DNA from: Numida meleagris
Lineage: Eukaryota > Chordata > Aves > Galliformes > Numididae
NCBI RefSeq assembly: GCF_002078875.1
Contig: NC_034409.1
Span: 63,233,800-63,297,799 of the forward strand
Length of the DNA: 64,000 nt
Direction: 5' to 3'
Shown: in pieces, positions 37,401 to 49,440 of the stretch
How the letters are laid out: each line of letters begins with the position of its first letter
Position numbering within the stretch: the first letter of the stretch is position 1
Notes under the pieces: generated by a model
Told to the model about the DNA's origin: nothing
Seen by the model: only the letters and a program-made list of their open reading frames with translations
The model's database searches: none
Position numbers and translations under genes: made by a program

Positions 37401-39215
37401 TGATGAAAATCTCAGCAAAGGAAATCGTATGCTCTCAAAGCCCCAGCTCAGACATCCTGGCATTTGAGATCTTAGAACAATCAGCATTGCTGTTCTCAGT
37501 ATCTCCCTGAGCTAACAGGCAGCAGAGCTTTCTTTGCCGTGACCATGTCACAAGCTAGAATTTTGCCCAGATTTGGGTGTGCCTAAAAGTCCTAACTGTC
37601 CAGCAGCATACATTAGACTCAATGAATAGCACTGGTTGTCTCAACACAGCTCCTAGAAGACAGGAAACCTTTCCTTGGAGCAGCTAGCAATAATGGCCTT
37701 GCTTGCTAGCAGTCACAGCATCACAGCCAAAGAATGCATGGCCATGGAAACTGAGCTCCCCTCCTGTCTGTCAGGGCGGTGATGCCGGGTTGCAGCTACA
37801 GCGCATTGGCAGGAGCCTGTGGGGAACGTCTGCGTTGCTGCCGCCTGCTCTCGGGACAGAGCAAACGTCTCTGTGGGTTGTGTCTGACATCCCTCATCAA
37901 TGGCAAGCTCACTGGAGCAGTGTAACTGCTCAGTACTGACATGCAATGTGTGCCGCCTGAGCATCTGCTGTAGGTTTTTATTTCCTGATGTCACATGGAA
38001 TGCCATAAAAGCAATTGTGCTGCAGACAGGACTGTTATGGAAATTATTTTTCTTTTTAATTAGCAAATGGAATGGCAAGAGACAAGAGTATTTTTTTCCT
38101 TTGCTTTGCTTTCTTGTTGGCTTCCTCCAACACGGTAGAGCCAGGGAAAAAAGATGTTTTGGGGATAAATTTTTCCTCTGATGCTGTTGAAAGTTTATTT
38201 AGGCTGCTAGTCCTACTCATTTTCATCGTGGGAATAATTCTGCCTGAAGACAAAGGACTTAAATCAGTCCACATACTCCACTTCTTCTCAGCGTCCAATC
38301 ATGTGCGTGCTGAGATCAGGCTGTTTCTGGTATTGGTAAATACTTCAAGCCCATAACTATAGGGGGATACTGAAGAATGAAATTCGTGCAGTAAATATAC
38401 TTGATTACTCTTAAAAATTATAGGGTAAAAAAATTGTAAGGGAGAATTTTTGCTTTAGTGTTTTCAGAGAGAACATTTGAAAGAACATTCACTTCTTCAC
38501 AGGATTAAATATTCGAGCCTGTTAACACAATTGGTGACCAGCCTCTGGCATGACTGTGCTTTTTGTCAGAGTAACTTTTACTCTAATGCCAAGATCAGTG
38601 TTTTATCTTTGTCATTATTCCTGTAGCACTGAGGCATCCAGCTGCTGAGGCACTGGAAATGCTAGCTCTGTTCTGTTCATGCTCCCTTGCTGTGCTGCAG
38701 AATGATCTGCGTACATCCAAATAGCATGAGCTTTGTTCAAGCAGACTGAAGGTTATGAATGATTTCTATTGCTCTAGTGTTCTTTACCAAGAACATAAGA
38801 ACAAGCCTAGCCCCAAAGAGTGTGCGGCCCAGGATCTTAATCGGCAGCATGTGAATGATGCTGCAGTGGAAGAGAAGAGGAGGACTGAATGGCATAAGGA
38901 AGGTGCAGTTACAGAAAGAAGATATGGTAGCCAAGTCCCATGCTACCTCATGGGTAGCTGCAACAAACTTTCACAGAAGACTGATTATTTCAGGTATTTT
39001 CGTTGTGAATTCGGATCGGGAAGGCAGGATGATGGATGATCATATTTTTGAACTGTAGTGTTAAAATGACTACTTCTGCCTTAAAGCACATGATCATTTT
39101 GAAGACAGTTGCTGAGTTAATCACTAATACCAATGAATTTGTGCTCCTTGACTGTTATTTGTAATGCCTCACTGTGACATTTTTTCCCCTGTGGTTTATG
39201 GTATCTTCTGAGCAG
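34453..39215 (+). other. CALD1: CALD1 intron (4.8 kb)
   Basis: The intron begins GTAATT and ends TTCTGAGCAG. I see no transposon of recent age and no exon; open frames inside (for example 37713-38078 minus, 37900-38181 plus) have no recognisable domains or splice context. Confidence 0.85.
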
Positions 39216-39364
39216 GTGAAAGACAACAAGGATAAAGAAAAAGCACCCAAGGAGGAAATGAAAAGTGTCTGGGATCGTAAAAAGGGAGTTCCAGAACAAA
39301 AGGTACAGAATGGAGAACGTGAACTCACTGCCCCCAAACTGAAATCTACTGAAAATGCTTTTGG
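39216..39364 (+). CDS. CALD1: CALD1 exon: first Trp motif segment
   Basis: This 149-nt exon encodes VKDNKDKEKAPKEEMKSVWD followed by RKKGVPEQKVQNGERELTAP and KLKSTENAFG, and ends GG|GTAAGT with a split Gly codon. It lies between the central helix and the troponin T-like segment. The KSVWDRK string resembles KSMWEKG and RNLWEKQ encoded downstream, so it may be a diverged copy of the Trp-centred actin/calmodulin-contact motif. Acceptor TTCTGAGCAG is acceptable. Confidence 0.97.
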
Positions 39365-41321
39365 GTAAGTTCCAGCTAAGCATGCTGGTCTTTGTTTGTG
39401 TTAGAGCAGAGCAGGGGGCCTTCTTGGGGTCTCCGGTGAATAGCCTTGTAGCAGCTGTGTGCAAGACTTAGGCTGGCACCATCAGAGGAGGCTCTAGCAT
39501 TCACTGGGTGTTCAGGTCTGATTGAAGGCTGTTGGTCAGTTGTCTAGCAGACTGCCCCCACGTTGTTACAGTGACAAAACAAGGTACAGAAAGCAGACGT
39601 AAATAGAACCTTTCTCCCTTGGTAGAAATGAGAGCTTATTTTTTTTTGCTGGATTTTTTCTTCACTGAGAGTCATTTCATTCTACTATCTCCACAGAGGC
39701 CAGTGATAACTACATTCCAGATTTTGTGTTCCCTAGGTTTTTAAAATCAACTTCAGCCTGAAATTGGATCTCAATAATTTCCAGTTACACACTTGCTTTT
39801 AGATAGAATGCATATCAGTATGAAGTACAATTCAGTTGGTAACTCTTGATAGATAGAACTTCTCTCTTGCTTTCAAGGCAAACCTTGTAGTTAATGTTTT
39901 TGCTACAAAAGTGATTTTGTCAGTTAGATGAGAAAATGTTCTATTTTTTTTTGTTAGAAATCTTTTTTTTTTTCCTTTGCACCTCGCTTCCTCTTTTGCA
40001 TTGGCACAGGCAAAGAAAAGGTTAAGCTCTCCATGCACGTTTAGAAATCTGTGTAGGGCGGGTGGATTTTGCTGTTATATCTCAGCATTCCCCTTGTGAT
40101 TCTTCCGGGAAAATCAAACTTTCTCAAAATAAAATGCAGCTGAAAAGACCCTGGGGACATCCTGACCTAAGGCCAAAAGACAGAGAGAGTCAGGCAGCAT
40201 GGAGATGGAATAGCAGGAAACGGTCTTTCCTTAGAACTATCCTGCATCATGGCTGGGATCACATCATCAATAAAATGAGAAAAGATTTCTGAAAATATTC
40301 TTGTGTTTTCATTTGTTTGACTTCCTGTGGGAGAGAGGCCTTAGTGGCAACATGTAGATTTGAGTTTCCACTCCTTTTTTCCTTTTCTGTTTTTCTTTCA
40401 CAATTTCCAAGTGTGTGAAGAAGGATGTCTAAGGTAAGGCTTCGTTTGGAGCTTTCTTTCTTGTTTTTGCATGAACACATCAGAGACTCGTTAAGAAGCA
40501 TTGTAACTTGGCTAACTCTCAGTGGTGATGACTGAGAACAAAATAGGGTAGTGGAGGCTAAAGGAAAATCTTATCTGCATCTCATTTGTTCATGTCAGTC
40601 AGAAAACTGCAGGGAAAAAAAGGCATTTTAGATCTTTCATTTCTCATCTCTCCTCCCACTTGCCTTCCTCTCCATTCTCATACAGGACTGCAAAAAGTGC
40701 TAAATATGAAGCAATGCTTTTTTTCATTTATTCTGATAATTTTGGTTCCCACAAACCACTTCTTTCCTTTTCCTCCTTGTCTGGAAGCTGGCAACCATCT
40801 TCATTTCTTAGCACCAGAGAGGTACTTATGAAATTCTTCCTCCATCCAGCATCTCAATACCGATTTTTCAATGTTGACAGTAAGGAACAGAGATTCCCAG
40901 AATCTGCTGAGAACAGAGGAGTTTTGGGAGGTGGAGGAAAATAAGGAGAATTACTGCCAGTTTATTGTTTCCTGTTTCAGATTATGCAGAACTAGAAGCA
41001 AAAGTCCTGTGTGCTCTGTGAGAATAAAATCAGCTGGAAACCTGAAGTGTTCTCCTTCCTAAGGAGGACAAAAGAGTCACCTGAGGTCTTCAAACAAAAA
41101 TCCTAAGACTGGATTCTACTTTTGTTTTTTTTTTGAGTTGGAAGCTGAGAGTAGCTGTTGATTTCTTTGAGGCTGTGTACACAGAAGTCACTGAGGACTA
41201 ACCTTTCTTGTGTACTGATATAAAACAGAGCGATTATTAAGAGAATCAGGGCAAATGTTATGTTCTTAGTTCTTTTAATATTGAGTGTGAAGTATTTGCC
41301 CTTGCGAGTGATACCTTTATC

Positions 41322-41433
41322 ATAGAATCATAGAATATCCTGAGTTGGGAGGGACCTATAAGGAAGGATCATTGAGTCCGACAAGTGGCTCCACACAGGA
41401 CCACCCCAAAATTGGACCATTCTGTCTATTAGA
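41322..41433 (-). mobile_element. CR1 LINE fragment, antisense
   Basis: It starts ATAGAATCATAGAATATCCT then GAGTTGGGAGGGACCTATAA and continues into GGATCATTGAGTCCGAC and GGCTCCACACAGGACCACCC. This matches the inverted 3' end of CR1. Right boundary approximate. Confidence 0.9.
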
Positions 41434-42897
41434 AGTGACTTCTTGGATTTTGGGGGCCTGAAACTTGCAGGTCTGTCTGGGACAACACAGATGTCAGATA
41501 ACAAGAGCAAATAATTGATTAATTAATTAGGTTCCTCGGATGTTTGTTACAGAGGTTGCAACCATGCAATGAAGCAGGAAAGCCTTAAAAAAAGCTTTCT
41601 AATGGCCTGTGCAGGATAGGTAAATTGGATCTTTAGAAACACCTTGCGCCCTGTAAAAGTTTATGGGTTTTTGTCATCTCTGCAAGCAATATTAGAAATA
41701 TTTCAGGCTAAAAACCCAAAAGCATACCTCAAACCACAGGATTTGGTCCTCACTTTGTTTTCGAGCAGGCTAAGTGGAAATTCAAATAGTTTCCAATGTT
41801 TTCTCTCAGTGTTTTAGTTCTATGTAATTATACTTTGTAATAAAAAAGGACTTGAGTTCTTTTCTTTAATTAGACATCACTACCTGATGCAAACCCTTAT
41901 TAGTAACTACTCACAACTACACAGTGCTTATGATGGAGGATGATTTTATGGTTCTACTTCAGTGGGTTAAGTAATTCCATGGCAAAAACACATTCAGGAT
42001 TAGGACCTAGAGCAGAAAAGGATTGTGATAAGGTGATATTAGGGAAATATGTACTATGTCCCTATAACTCTAGAAAACCAGGTGTGAGAATGTCGTGGGG
42101 ACACAGAAATTCACAGACCTCTGGGAATTTTTTTTTCTTTAGCTTTGCTTTGTGGTGTTATACGTAGAAAAGGCTTTCTGAAACCAAATAAACACATTGC
42201 AAAAGAAATGTCAGGTCTTACCACATCGGTGTTGAACTTTCGCAGATGAAGTACAACAGCTGAGATTCAAATCACAATGTCAGTTTGGTTACGCTGTTTT
42301 ACCATATGTTTTTTCAGTAATACAATTTCTAAATAATACATTCTGCCCTTCTGCAGCTTAGCTTTTCCCAGTCAGTCATACCATGTGAGGGCAGAGTAAT
42401 CTGTGTTAACAGATCCTATTGCGATATTGAAACCACAGATAATTCAGCTCTGATCCTACAATCTGTTTTATATGGCTAACCCCATCTAGATGACAGATCT
42501 ATTTGAATGAAGAGTGTCTTTGCAGGATTGGGTGTGATTCAGCAGACTGCACACTTATGTGTTTGTTCTTCATGTTGTCATCTCTAATCTCATCATCTCT
42601 AACAGTTATTGTTATTGTTGGAACACTTGATTTGTTCCGTCTTGTGGCATTTAATTCCACAACACTCCGGTTCCATTAATGAAGTCATTAATATCCAACT
42701 TTTCTGAATGTCAACAGAACAGAGCAGAAAGATCTTTAAGAAAATCAGTAAGTACATTCCTTTTCCGTCCCTTGTGAGTAGCACACTGATACCTTTGTGG
42801 TACCTGTCTCCTTGTCAGCAGTAATACTAAACATGCTCAGGGAGTAGACGTTCGACTAAACAGTGCTGTGGTAGTTGTTTAACTAGATGATACTATC

Positions 42898-44340
42898 TGA
42901 CTCTGCTGAAAGTACGCACTTCACCTATACAAATACTTTTTCCCCACTGCTCGACCCTTGTATTCTTTCTGTCTGTCTCTCATATTAGAGTTGGCTGGAA
43001 AACTCCTGGTTTTCTCCAGTGGAAAGTTGCCATTAATAAATAATTTCCACTTCCTTAACTAAAGTGATATTTTCCCTGGAAACTGTCAGCAAAAGTTCTG
43101 ATGAAGCTTTCTATTCATACAAGCTTGCTGAGTCCAAGTGATGGGTGCTTTAGGTTACACAGGAACCTTTTTAGGCTTTTAAAAGCATTTTAGGTTTTGA
43201 AACTGTATGAGTCTCATCACTATGTTTCCTTCTGTATCTGGTCTGGTCCCCAAGATACTTGCTAGGAAAATGGCCTTGCAGACCACCCTTCATTGGCCCA
43301 AAGAGTTGGAAGTCACGAGGTACCAAATTGGAACTATACAGTAGGTGCAGTAGGACAGTCCAGCCAAGACTGGCAATGTGCTTCATGTCTTCAAACTAGT
43401 ATGGGCCTAGTGTTATCATGTTGCAAGAGAAAGGCTATAGAAGAAGACAATCTGACTCTGGAAGTTTGAGCCCTCAGCTTTGTCAGTGTCATGATGCAAC
43501 AGTCAGAGTTGATTGTTTGTCTGGGCTCCAGGAAATCCAGAAGGATCACCCCTTTCCTATCCCAAAAGACAGTGCACATCGCTTTACCTGCTGAGGGCTG
43601 TGTTTTGAACATTTTATTTGATGGGGAATTCAGATGTTGCCACTGCATGGACTGCTGTTCTGACTCTTGCTTATAGTGGTGACACCACGTCTCATCGCCA
43701 GTATTGTTGTGATCCAGGAATCTGTCGCCTTCAGCCTAGTATTTGTTCAATAGGTCCTGACAAACTTGCATATGATGTTCTTTCTTTTCTTGTGTGGGAA
43801 TTCTTGGGAACCACTTGGCGCAAACTTTGCAATATTCCAGCATTGCCACCATTGTTTTCAAGGCATTGAAACTGCTATTCAGCTCCACAAACAGTTCCCT
43901 GGTCATAATCTGCTGATTCGTGTGGATGAGCAGATCAAGATGCACTTCACTTTGTGGGGTGACTGCTGTGCATGGCTGTCCAGAATGTGACCTGTTTTTC
44001 ATGTCACTGTCCCCATTGTTGAAACGCCCCACCTACCACCTCACTGTGTTCACATCCATTGTTTGGTCTCCAGGAATGTTTTGCAAGCGTCAGTGAATCT
44101 CAATGAGTGCCACTTTTTCCGCATGGAGGAATTTGGTGTCACCTTTGCTTCATAGGCACTTCCATGTCAGATGCCGTTCTGTCAGACTGTCCCTCTGCTG
44201 CCATCTGTTGCACAGCAGCAATATGTAATGGGGTATTGTCAGGAAGCTTCAACCTCTACTGCCATACCACCAAAACCTGCCTCTGACGTTGTGGGTCAAC
44301 GTCTTAAAATAGGAGGTATTACTTTCAGAGCAGCACTTGT
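42898..44340 (-). mobile_element. Mariner-type DNA transposon (Galluhop-like), antisense, inactive
   Basis: The minus strand encodes broken transposase pieces. An N-terminal part lies about 43736-44150, including NNGDSD and TRELFVELN strings. A middle part at 43391-43648 contains CTVFWDRKGVILLDFLEPRQ and the LLQHDNTRP motif that carries the second catalytic Asp. A C-terminal part at 43171-43386 contains SSNLVPRDFQLFGP, the degraded form of the SPDLAPSD motif, with its last Asp kept. An in-frame stop and a frameshift separate them, so it cannot be active. The right inverted repeat is near 44308-44337 (AGGAGGTATTACTTTCAGAG in plus sense). A partial match CTGCTGAAAGTA near 42903 is the best left-end candidate, so that boundary is uncertain. 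Confidence 0.85.
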
Positions 44341-44445
44341 ATCTCCTCATGGAGATGCTGATAAGATATGTCTTGCTGATGTTACATGCGATGTTAAATA
44401 TATCAAGCTTAGTTGTTGAGCTGTGATGAAAATGGAAGTGGCCTG

Positions 44446-44500
44446 AGAATCGTAGAATGGCCTGGGTGATCTCAGGCAGGGTGGTCCAGCCCCTGCCTTG
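44446..44500 (-). mobile_element. Short CR1 fragment, antisense
   Basis: AGAATCGTAGAATGGCCTGG at the left end matches the inverted CR1 tail; the continuation is diverged. It sits a little over 100 bp to the right of the mariner end. Confidence 0.6.
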
Positions 44501-44716
44501 AGTGCATGAGCCTTCTTCCTCACTTCTTCCTCACTCCAAGTGTCCAGGCCTACCTGGCTCCTGCCCAAAATGCTTTGAGTTTGATGGAGTTTACAAAGAG
44601 CAAAAGATCTTACAAGGAGTATCTTTGTGTTGCTGGTGAACGTGGTGCATCAGGTTGGCTCTGGCCAGGAGGGGAAAACTTGTGGTGCATTACCTTGTCT
44701 TTCCTTTCTTTCCCAG

Positions 44717-44900
44717 CCGCTCCAACTTGAAAGGAGCTGCGAATGCCGAGGCTGGGTCTGAGAAGCTGAAGGAGAAACAGCAGGAGGCAGCTGTGGAGCT
44801 GGAGGAGCTGAAGAAAAGGCGGGAGGAGCGCCGGAAAGTCCTGGAAGAAGAGGAGCAGAAGAAGAAACAGGAGGAGGCTGAGAGAAAAATCAGAGAGGAG
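44717..44900 (+). CDS. CALD1: CALD1 exon: troponin T-like tropomyosin-binding segment, part 1
   Basis: The 184-nt exon starts after TTTCTTTCCCAG with C completing Gly, then RSNLKGAANAEAGSEKLKEK, QQEAAVELEELKKRREERRK and VLEEEEQKKKQEEAERKIRE E. It ends GAG|GTAAGT in phase 0. The basic/acidic helix is the caldesmon segment known for similarity to the tropomyosin-binding part of troponin T. It occurs in all isoforms. Confidence 0.97.
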
Positions 44901-46723
44901 GTAAGTGTAAAGGACGAACTATAGCTCTCTGATTTTAATTCCTCATTGTTACTCCTTTGCTTCCACTTGCCTCGGATTAGATGGTAACTCTTTACAGCAA
45001 CATCTGTACGGTACAGACACCTTTAGGCAAAGAAGTTGGTGAGGCTAGACATGAATGATTCTGCATTTAGCAGAAAGGCAGAATGATACCACGGGAGACT
45101 TGCACATAGGTGAGGAAGGAGTATATGACAATGAGGGCAAGACCAAACCCAAACAAAATAGAGGCCAAAGTGTGCTTCTCCTTCATGAACCTGATACTGC
45201 CTGAGGTCTGTGTGGGGATTTGCTGCTGGCCTTTGCTTCAGGTTTTGTTGTTTGTTTGGGCCCTCTGTTTGGATTATGTGCTCTACTAGAATGGCTGTTT
45301 CTTAGCCTCTGTCAGGAGATGGTCTATCACAATGGATGCTGATCTCAAATATGCCATGGGCATTAAAATTACCCCATTCCTCTAACCTTCAGATTTAACT
45401 GCAAGCATGCTGTATTTCATATCAGTCAACCCCATCACATAGATGTTCTAGTGAGAACCCAAGGTAAAGGATACCAAGAAAAACTGCAGTTCTAGCCTCA
45501 AGGAAGACAAGGCTCTGTCTTAATTAGTCAGGATGCCTTCTACAGCAGCTGCATATTTATACTTCTTTTGGGTAACATTTTGGAGACTCTTATAGCCACA
45601 GACTTAATTTATTTTGAGTGTCCCTTTGATGTTGCACAACTTGAGTTAGAAAGGATGTGGCAAAAATTCATCTGCCTCAGATGAACTGGAATGCTAATGT
45701 TATGTACAGTTACGATGGGCAAGATCTCATTAGGAAGATATTTTTGCCTCTTTAAATATTGAGTACCCATTCACATCTGTTTGCTTGTGCTTCCTTTGCC
45801 AAGGAACTTTATAAATAGGATTTTAAAATCTCTGGTGCATCATTAAGGAATCTTACTTGTTTGGAAAACAAATGATGGAAGAATAATAATAGTGCTAGCA
45901 GATAAATGCCAATTGCTTTAACATGCTAAGCTCTTTACAGTAGAATTAAATAGATGCTGAGATTGCACAGTGACTTACTGTGCAAAAACAGACTCTGCTA
46001 ACCAGCAGTCACAGTGGTTATGCTTCTAGGGCTTGTAGTTCAACTTGCAGCTCTGAAAGTAAAAAGTCATGTTGTCTTTCTGGAAGGAAAACTGTAAGCA
46101 TTTCTTCTTCACTTTTTGGGCATCTATCAATTTTTCCACATGAAATATTAACCTTTGCACAATTGCTAGAGAAGATCAAGAGAAGAAGAGTGTAGAGGTG
46201 ATACTTCAGGGTACAGAGAAACTGAATTTGGGAAGCAAAATGAGATCATGGGGTTTTCTGGTTCTTACACTTGTTTAGACAAATAGGAGTCTGTGCAAGC
46301 TGGTTGACTAGTTCACTTGAAAACCTGTTTGCATCAACATGTAGACTCAGCTCATCTAAGTGTTCTTCAGAAATATGTTTAAATACAGGTACCGCTACGA
46401 GAATTTAACATTAATTGAAATTGAGTTCTTAATGAAACAGCATTTTTATAAATGTGCTTTGTTCTCTCTAAGTGACACTATTTGGCAGTAAATCTGATGA
46501 CATTGCTGTGAGGAGAGATTAAAGGAGCATGGAGTAATTGTCTTCTTCACTTAATACTATGATGTATTATCACCAGTATGTTACTAGCATTCAGATAGCA
46601 TTCCCTGAACTGTTTTGGCTAGCATAAAAAGTCTATTCTTAGATAATCTGATAAATTTTTGCAGGACAGCAAAGCCTTGTAATGGTGATGCAGTTTCTGA
46701 AAGACTAAATTAATACTTTTTAG
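44901..46723 (+). other. CALD1: CALD1 intron (1.8 kb)
   Basis: The intron begins GTAAGT and ends ATACTTTTTAG. No repeat family or exon was recognised inside. Confidence 0.9.
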
Positions 46724-46864
46724 GAGGAAAAGAAGAGGATGAAGGAAGAAATTGAAAGGAGAAGAGCTGAAGCTGCTGAGAAACGTCAGAAAGTGCCAGA
46801 AGATGGCGTATCTGAAGAAAAGAAGCCATTTAAATGCTTCAGTCCTAAAGGTTCATCTCTCAAG
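46724..46864 (+). CDS. CALD1: CALD1 exon: troponin T-like segment, part 2
   Basis: Forty-seven codons, phase 0 at both ends, read EEKKRMKEEIERRRAEAAEK, RQKVPEDGVSEEKKPFKCFS and PKGSSLK, with donor AAG|GTAACC. It completes the tropomyosin-binding helix and holds the single Cys (KCFS) of the C-terminal half, the residue commonly labelled in biochemical work on caldesmon. Confidence 0.97.
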
Positions 46865-49337
46865 GTAACCTCCCTGCTAACTTCTGTATAGTACAGAAAA
46901 ACGAATGGGTGTTGTAGTCCAAACTAAATACCAAACAGCAAAGCACTGTGGAAATACTTGATATCACACCTGGACCAATGCTCTGAAATAGGTCTTAGCC
47001 TAAAATCTACAGCTGAAAGACTTCATTCATTGGGATGATCGAAGATTAGAGACCCTTTCTAAAAATTGTGTAGCCTGGGAACGGGATGTTACTTTACTGT
47101 TACCCTGTAATGTTAATAATGTCCAAAAAGGTTCATCACCTTCAAGAGGAAATTATTTTGGAAACTCAGAGTTGTGTTACAGTGCTAATTTCTCAGTATT
47201 ATAGAACTGAGTTGTGAGCTGGAGCAGTAAACATCGCAAATGTTCTTTGTCTTCTCCCATATCCTCAATTACTTTCTTCCTTGCCACATTACTTTTTCTT
47301 TTAAGTACATTCAGCCTAAGCATCATTAATTGAAACTGTCTCATATGGGAGGTCAATGTTATGCCTAATCCCTCTGAAACAATGTCTGGAAATACTGGGC
47401 TCAATTTAATTTTCTTACATAATATTTAAAAACAAAACAAAACCTTCTCTTGCTGCAGGAATTTCTAAGTGGTCTTCTGTGGCCTGTATTATTTTGCATG
47501 TCAGATAAATCACTGAAAAATGATCTTTCAGCATGGAAAAGAAATCTTAGTCCCAGTTTTTATTATTGGGAATTTTGTTTTGGTGTTTATTCTAGATACT
47601 TTCTCAGCTCAGGCCCAAACTAGCCCAAGCTACAGACCTGTTTATCATTTTGACCTATCTTTTTCTTTTTTTTCCTTCTGAGGTATTAATCAAGTAAAAA
47701 TCCAAAATGTCTGTCAAAAAAGACCATTTAATAGGCCTTAGGAGGAAAAAGAACCAGGTAGGAAGTTGTCTGGTAGAAGCTTGCATCAGATCATAAAGTG
47801 AATCTGCATGTGATGAAGAAATGCCATTCTTGAGTAACAAGCTGCATTTCACCAGAATGACATTTCTGCTTACAAAGTTCACTCTTAGAACTGACGTGGA
47901 GCTTCAGCCCTATATGGTTTTGGGTCCTGTTCCAGCAAATACAGTGGCCAGATACTTTTGGCTGGACTGGGCTTTGACTCCTCAGGCACATCTGAGCCTG
48001 AAATTTGAGGACAGAACATATACAGCTGTAAACGAAGATTGCCAAGCTTCACAACTCTGTCCTATCAGATAAACCTGGTCTGGCAATTTTGGTTGCAAAA
48101 GACTGTGTCAGGAATGGACACTATAATTGTACAGCTTCTTCCCAGTCCCTCCTGAGAGGGCTTCTTTTTCTTCCTTCTGTTTATTAGGATGCCTTTTATG
48201 ACATACATTTGGAGCTTTAGTTCACAGATGACTCAGAAGAGAGAAAATTATACTTGAAAATGCATAATAGCAAGATGCAGATCATAACTTTGGGGAGAGT
48301 GGGACAAAACAATGGATTTGGCAGGAGGTTAATAGCTTTCAGAGAACTTTTGGATTGACGCTACTAAAAGTATTTTTAGAGGAAAGCTGGAATATTCCAA
48401 ATGTTAAGCATTTGAGGTTCATTTTTTATGATGATAATCGCTGCTGTTTTTATAGCTTGATAGGTAGAATTTTTTTGTTTTGTTACAAAAACTGATATAT
48501 ACATCTCTGTACACACTTTTCTTTCTCTCAGTTTATCTGGGAAATTGGTGATACTGTACATATTTCAGTCTGGTGTCTGTGGGTGGCCAGAATACATCTG
48601 TAATGCTGTTGACCTTCATGCCCCAAATGGTTTCTTGGCCTTCTGTGGTCAATAGCTGAGGAGAGAGTAATCTAATTTTAATAACTTGATGCCAAACTCC
48701 AGTTTTTTGAAAAAAGTATCTGTTATCACCTTTTGTTTGGACAGACTTCCCCGGCTGGCCTAACCTGGTCAGTGTACAGCCTTTTCATTTGGTTGTTATA
48801 CACTGACAAAGTTATCTTTCAACTGGTAAAGCATCTGGCACATATTTTCTCCTTTGATAAATGGTTAGATGTGTTGTGAGTCATGTGAGAGCTATAGATG
48901 CTCAGTTGTGGGTGGGCAGTTGTAATTAAGAATGAAAAAAATGAGGCTCAGTAGTAGAAGACTGTATGATGCATGTGCACATTCTGTCTTCTCCTAGATC
49001 TTTTTCTCCTCTGTTCTTCCTGATGTGGTAAACTTTAGGGAAGAAAAAGAAGTTCCTAGGAATGACTTAGATGAAGAGAGCAGAATGTGTTCTTTTACCA
49101 GGAGGACCACAAGGACAAACGAAAGAAGAGAGATAAGCTGAAAATAGTATGGTATATTATCATCTTATGGACACTGCATTAATCCATGAAGCAAGGCATG
49201 GAGTAGCATGATGTGTGGATTCAGAATTTAGAGACCAAGATGTACAACTCATCTCCATGTATTACATAGCTCGAAGAGGCAGATACACGAATATATAAAC
49301 ATAGAATTAATATCAATACACGTATTTAGAAAGTACT

Positions 49338-49440
49338 ACTGTGATTATCTAGTTTGGCCTATAACAGATCACAGTCTACAAGGTGTTTAACAACTCCTGT
49401 TATTTTATGTTAAATAAGTACTTCCCCGAAAGCTTAGACA
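49338..49440 (-). mobile_element. Old CR1-type remnant, antisense
   Basis: TGATTATCTAGTTTGGCCTA followed by TAACAGATCACAG resembles the inverted old-CR1 sequence with GATCATCTAGTCTGACCTCC and TATAACACAGGCCA. It is strongly diverged, and the right boundary is a guess. Confidence 0.5.

Larger units (their letters stand above)
39365..44716 (+). other. CALD1: CALD1 intron (5.4 kb) with CR1 and mariner insertions
   Basis: The intron begins GTAAGT and ends CTTTCTTTCCCAG. It contains a CR1 fragment at 41322-41433, an antisense mariner at about 42898-44340 and a short CR1 piece at 44446-44500 just 216 bp before the next exon. T-rich runs occur near 39638 and 39945. No exon is seen. Confidence 0.9.

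Noticed and set aside
17794..43175. Perfect CArG-box consensus sites at 17794-17803, 41406-41415 and 43166-43175
   Set aside because: A handful of CC(A/T)6GG matches is expected by chance in 64 kb of AT-rich DNA, two lie in or at the edge of CR1 copies, and none is near a promoter.
47821..48072. 83-codon plus-strand frame ending near a possible gene
   Set aside because: No domain, no compatible caldesmon phase or splice sites, lies deep in an intron.
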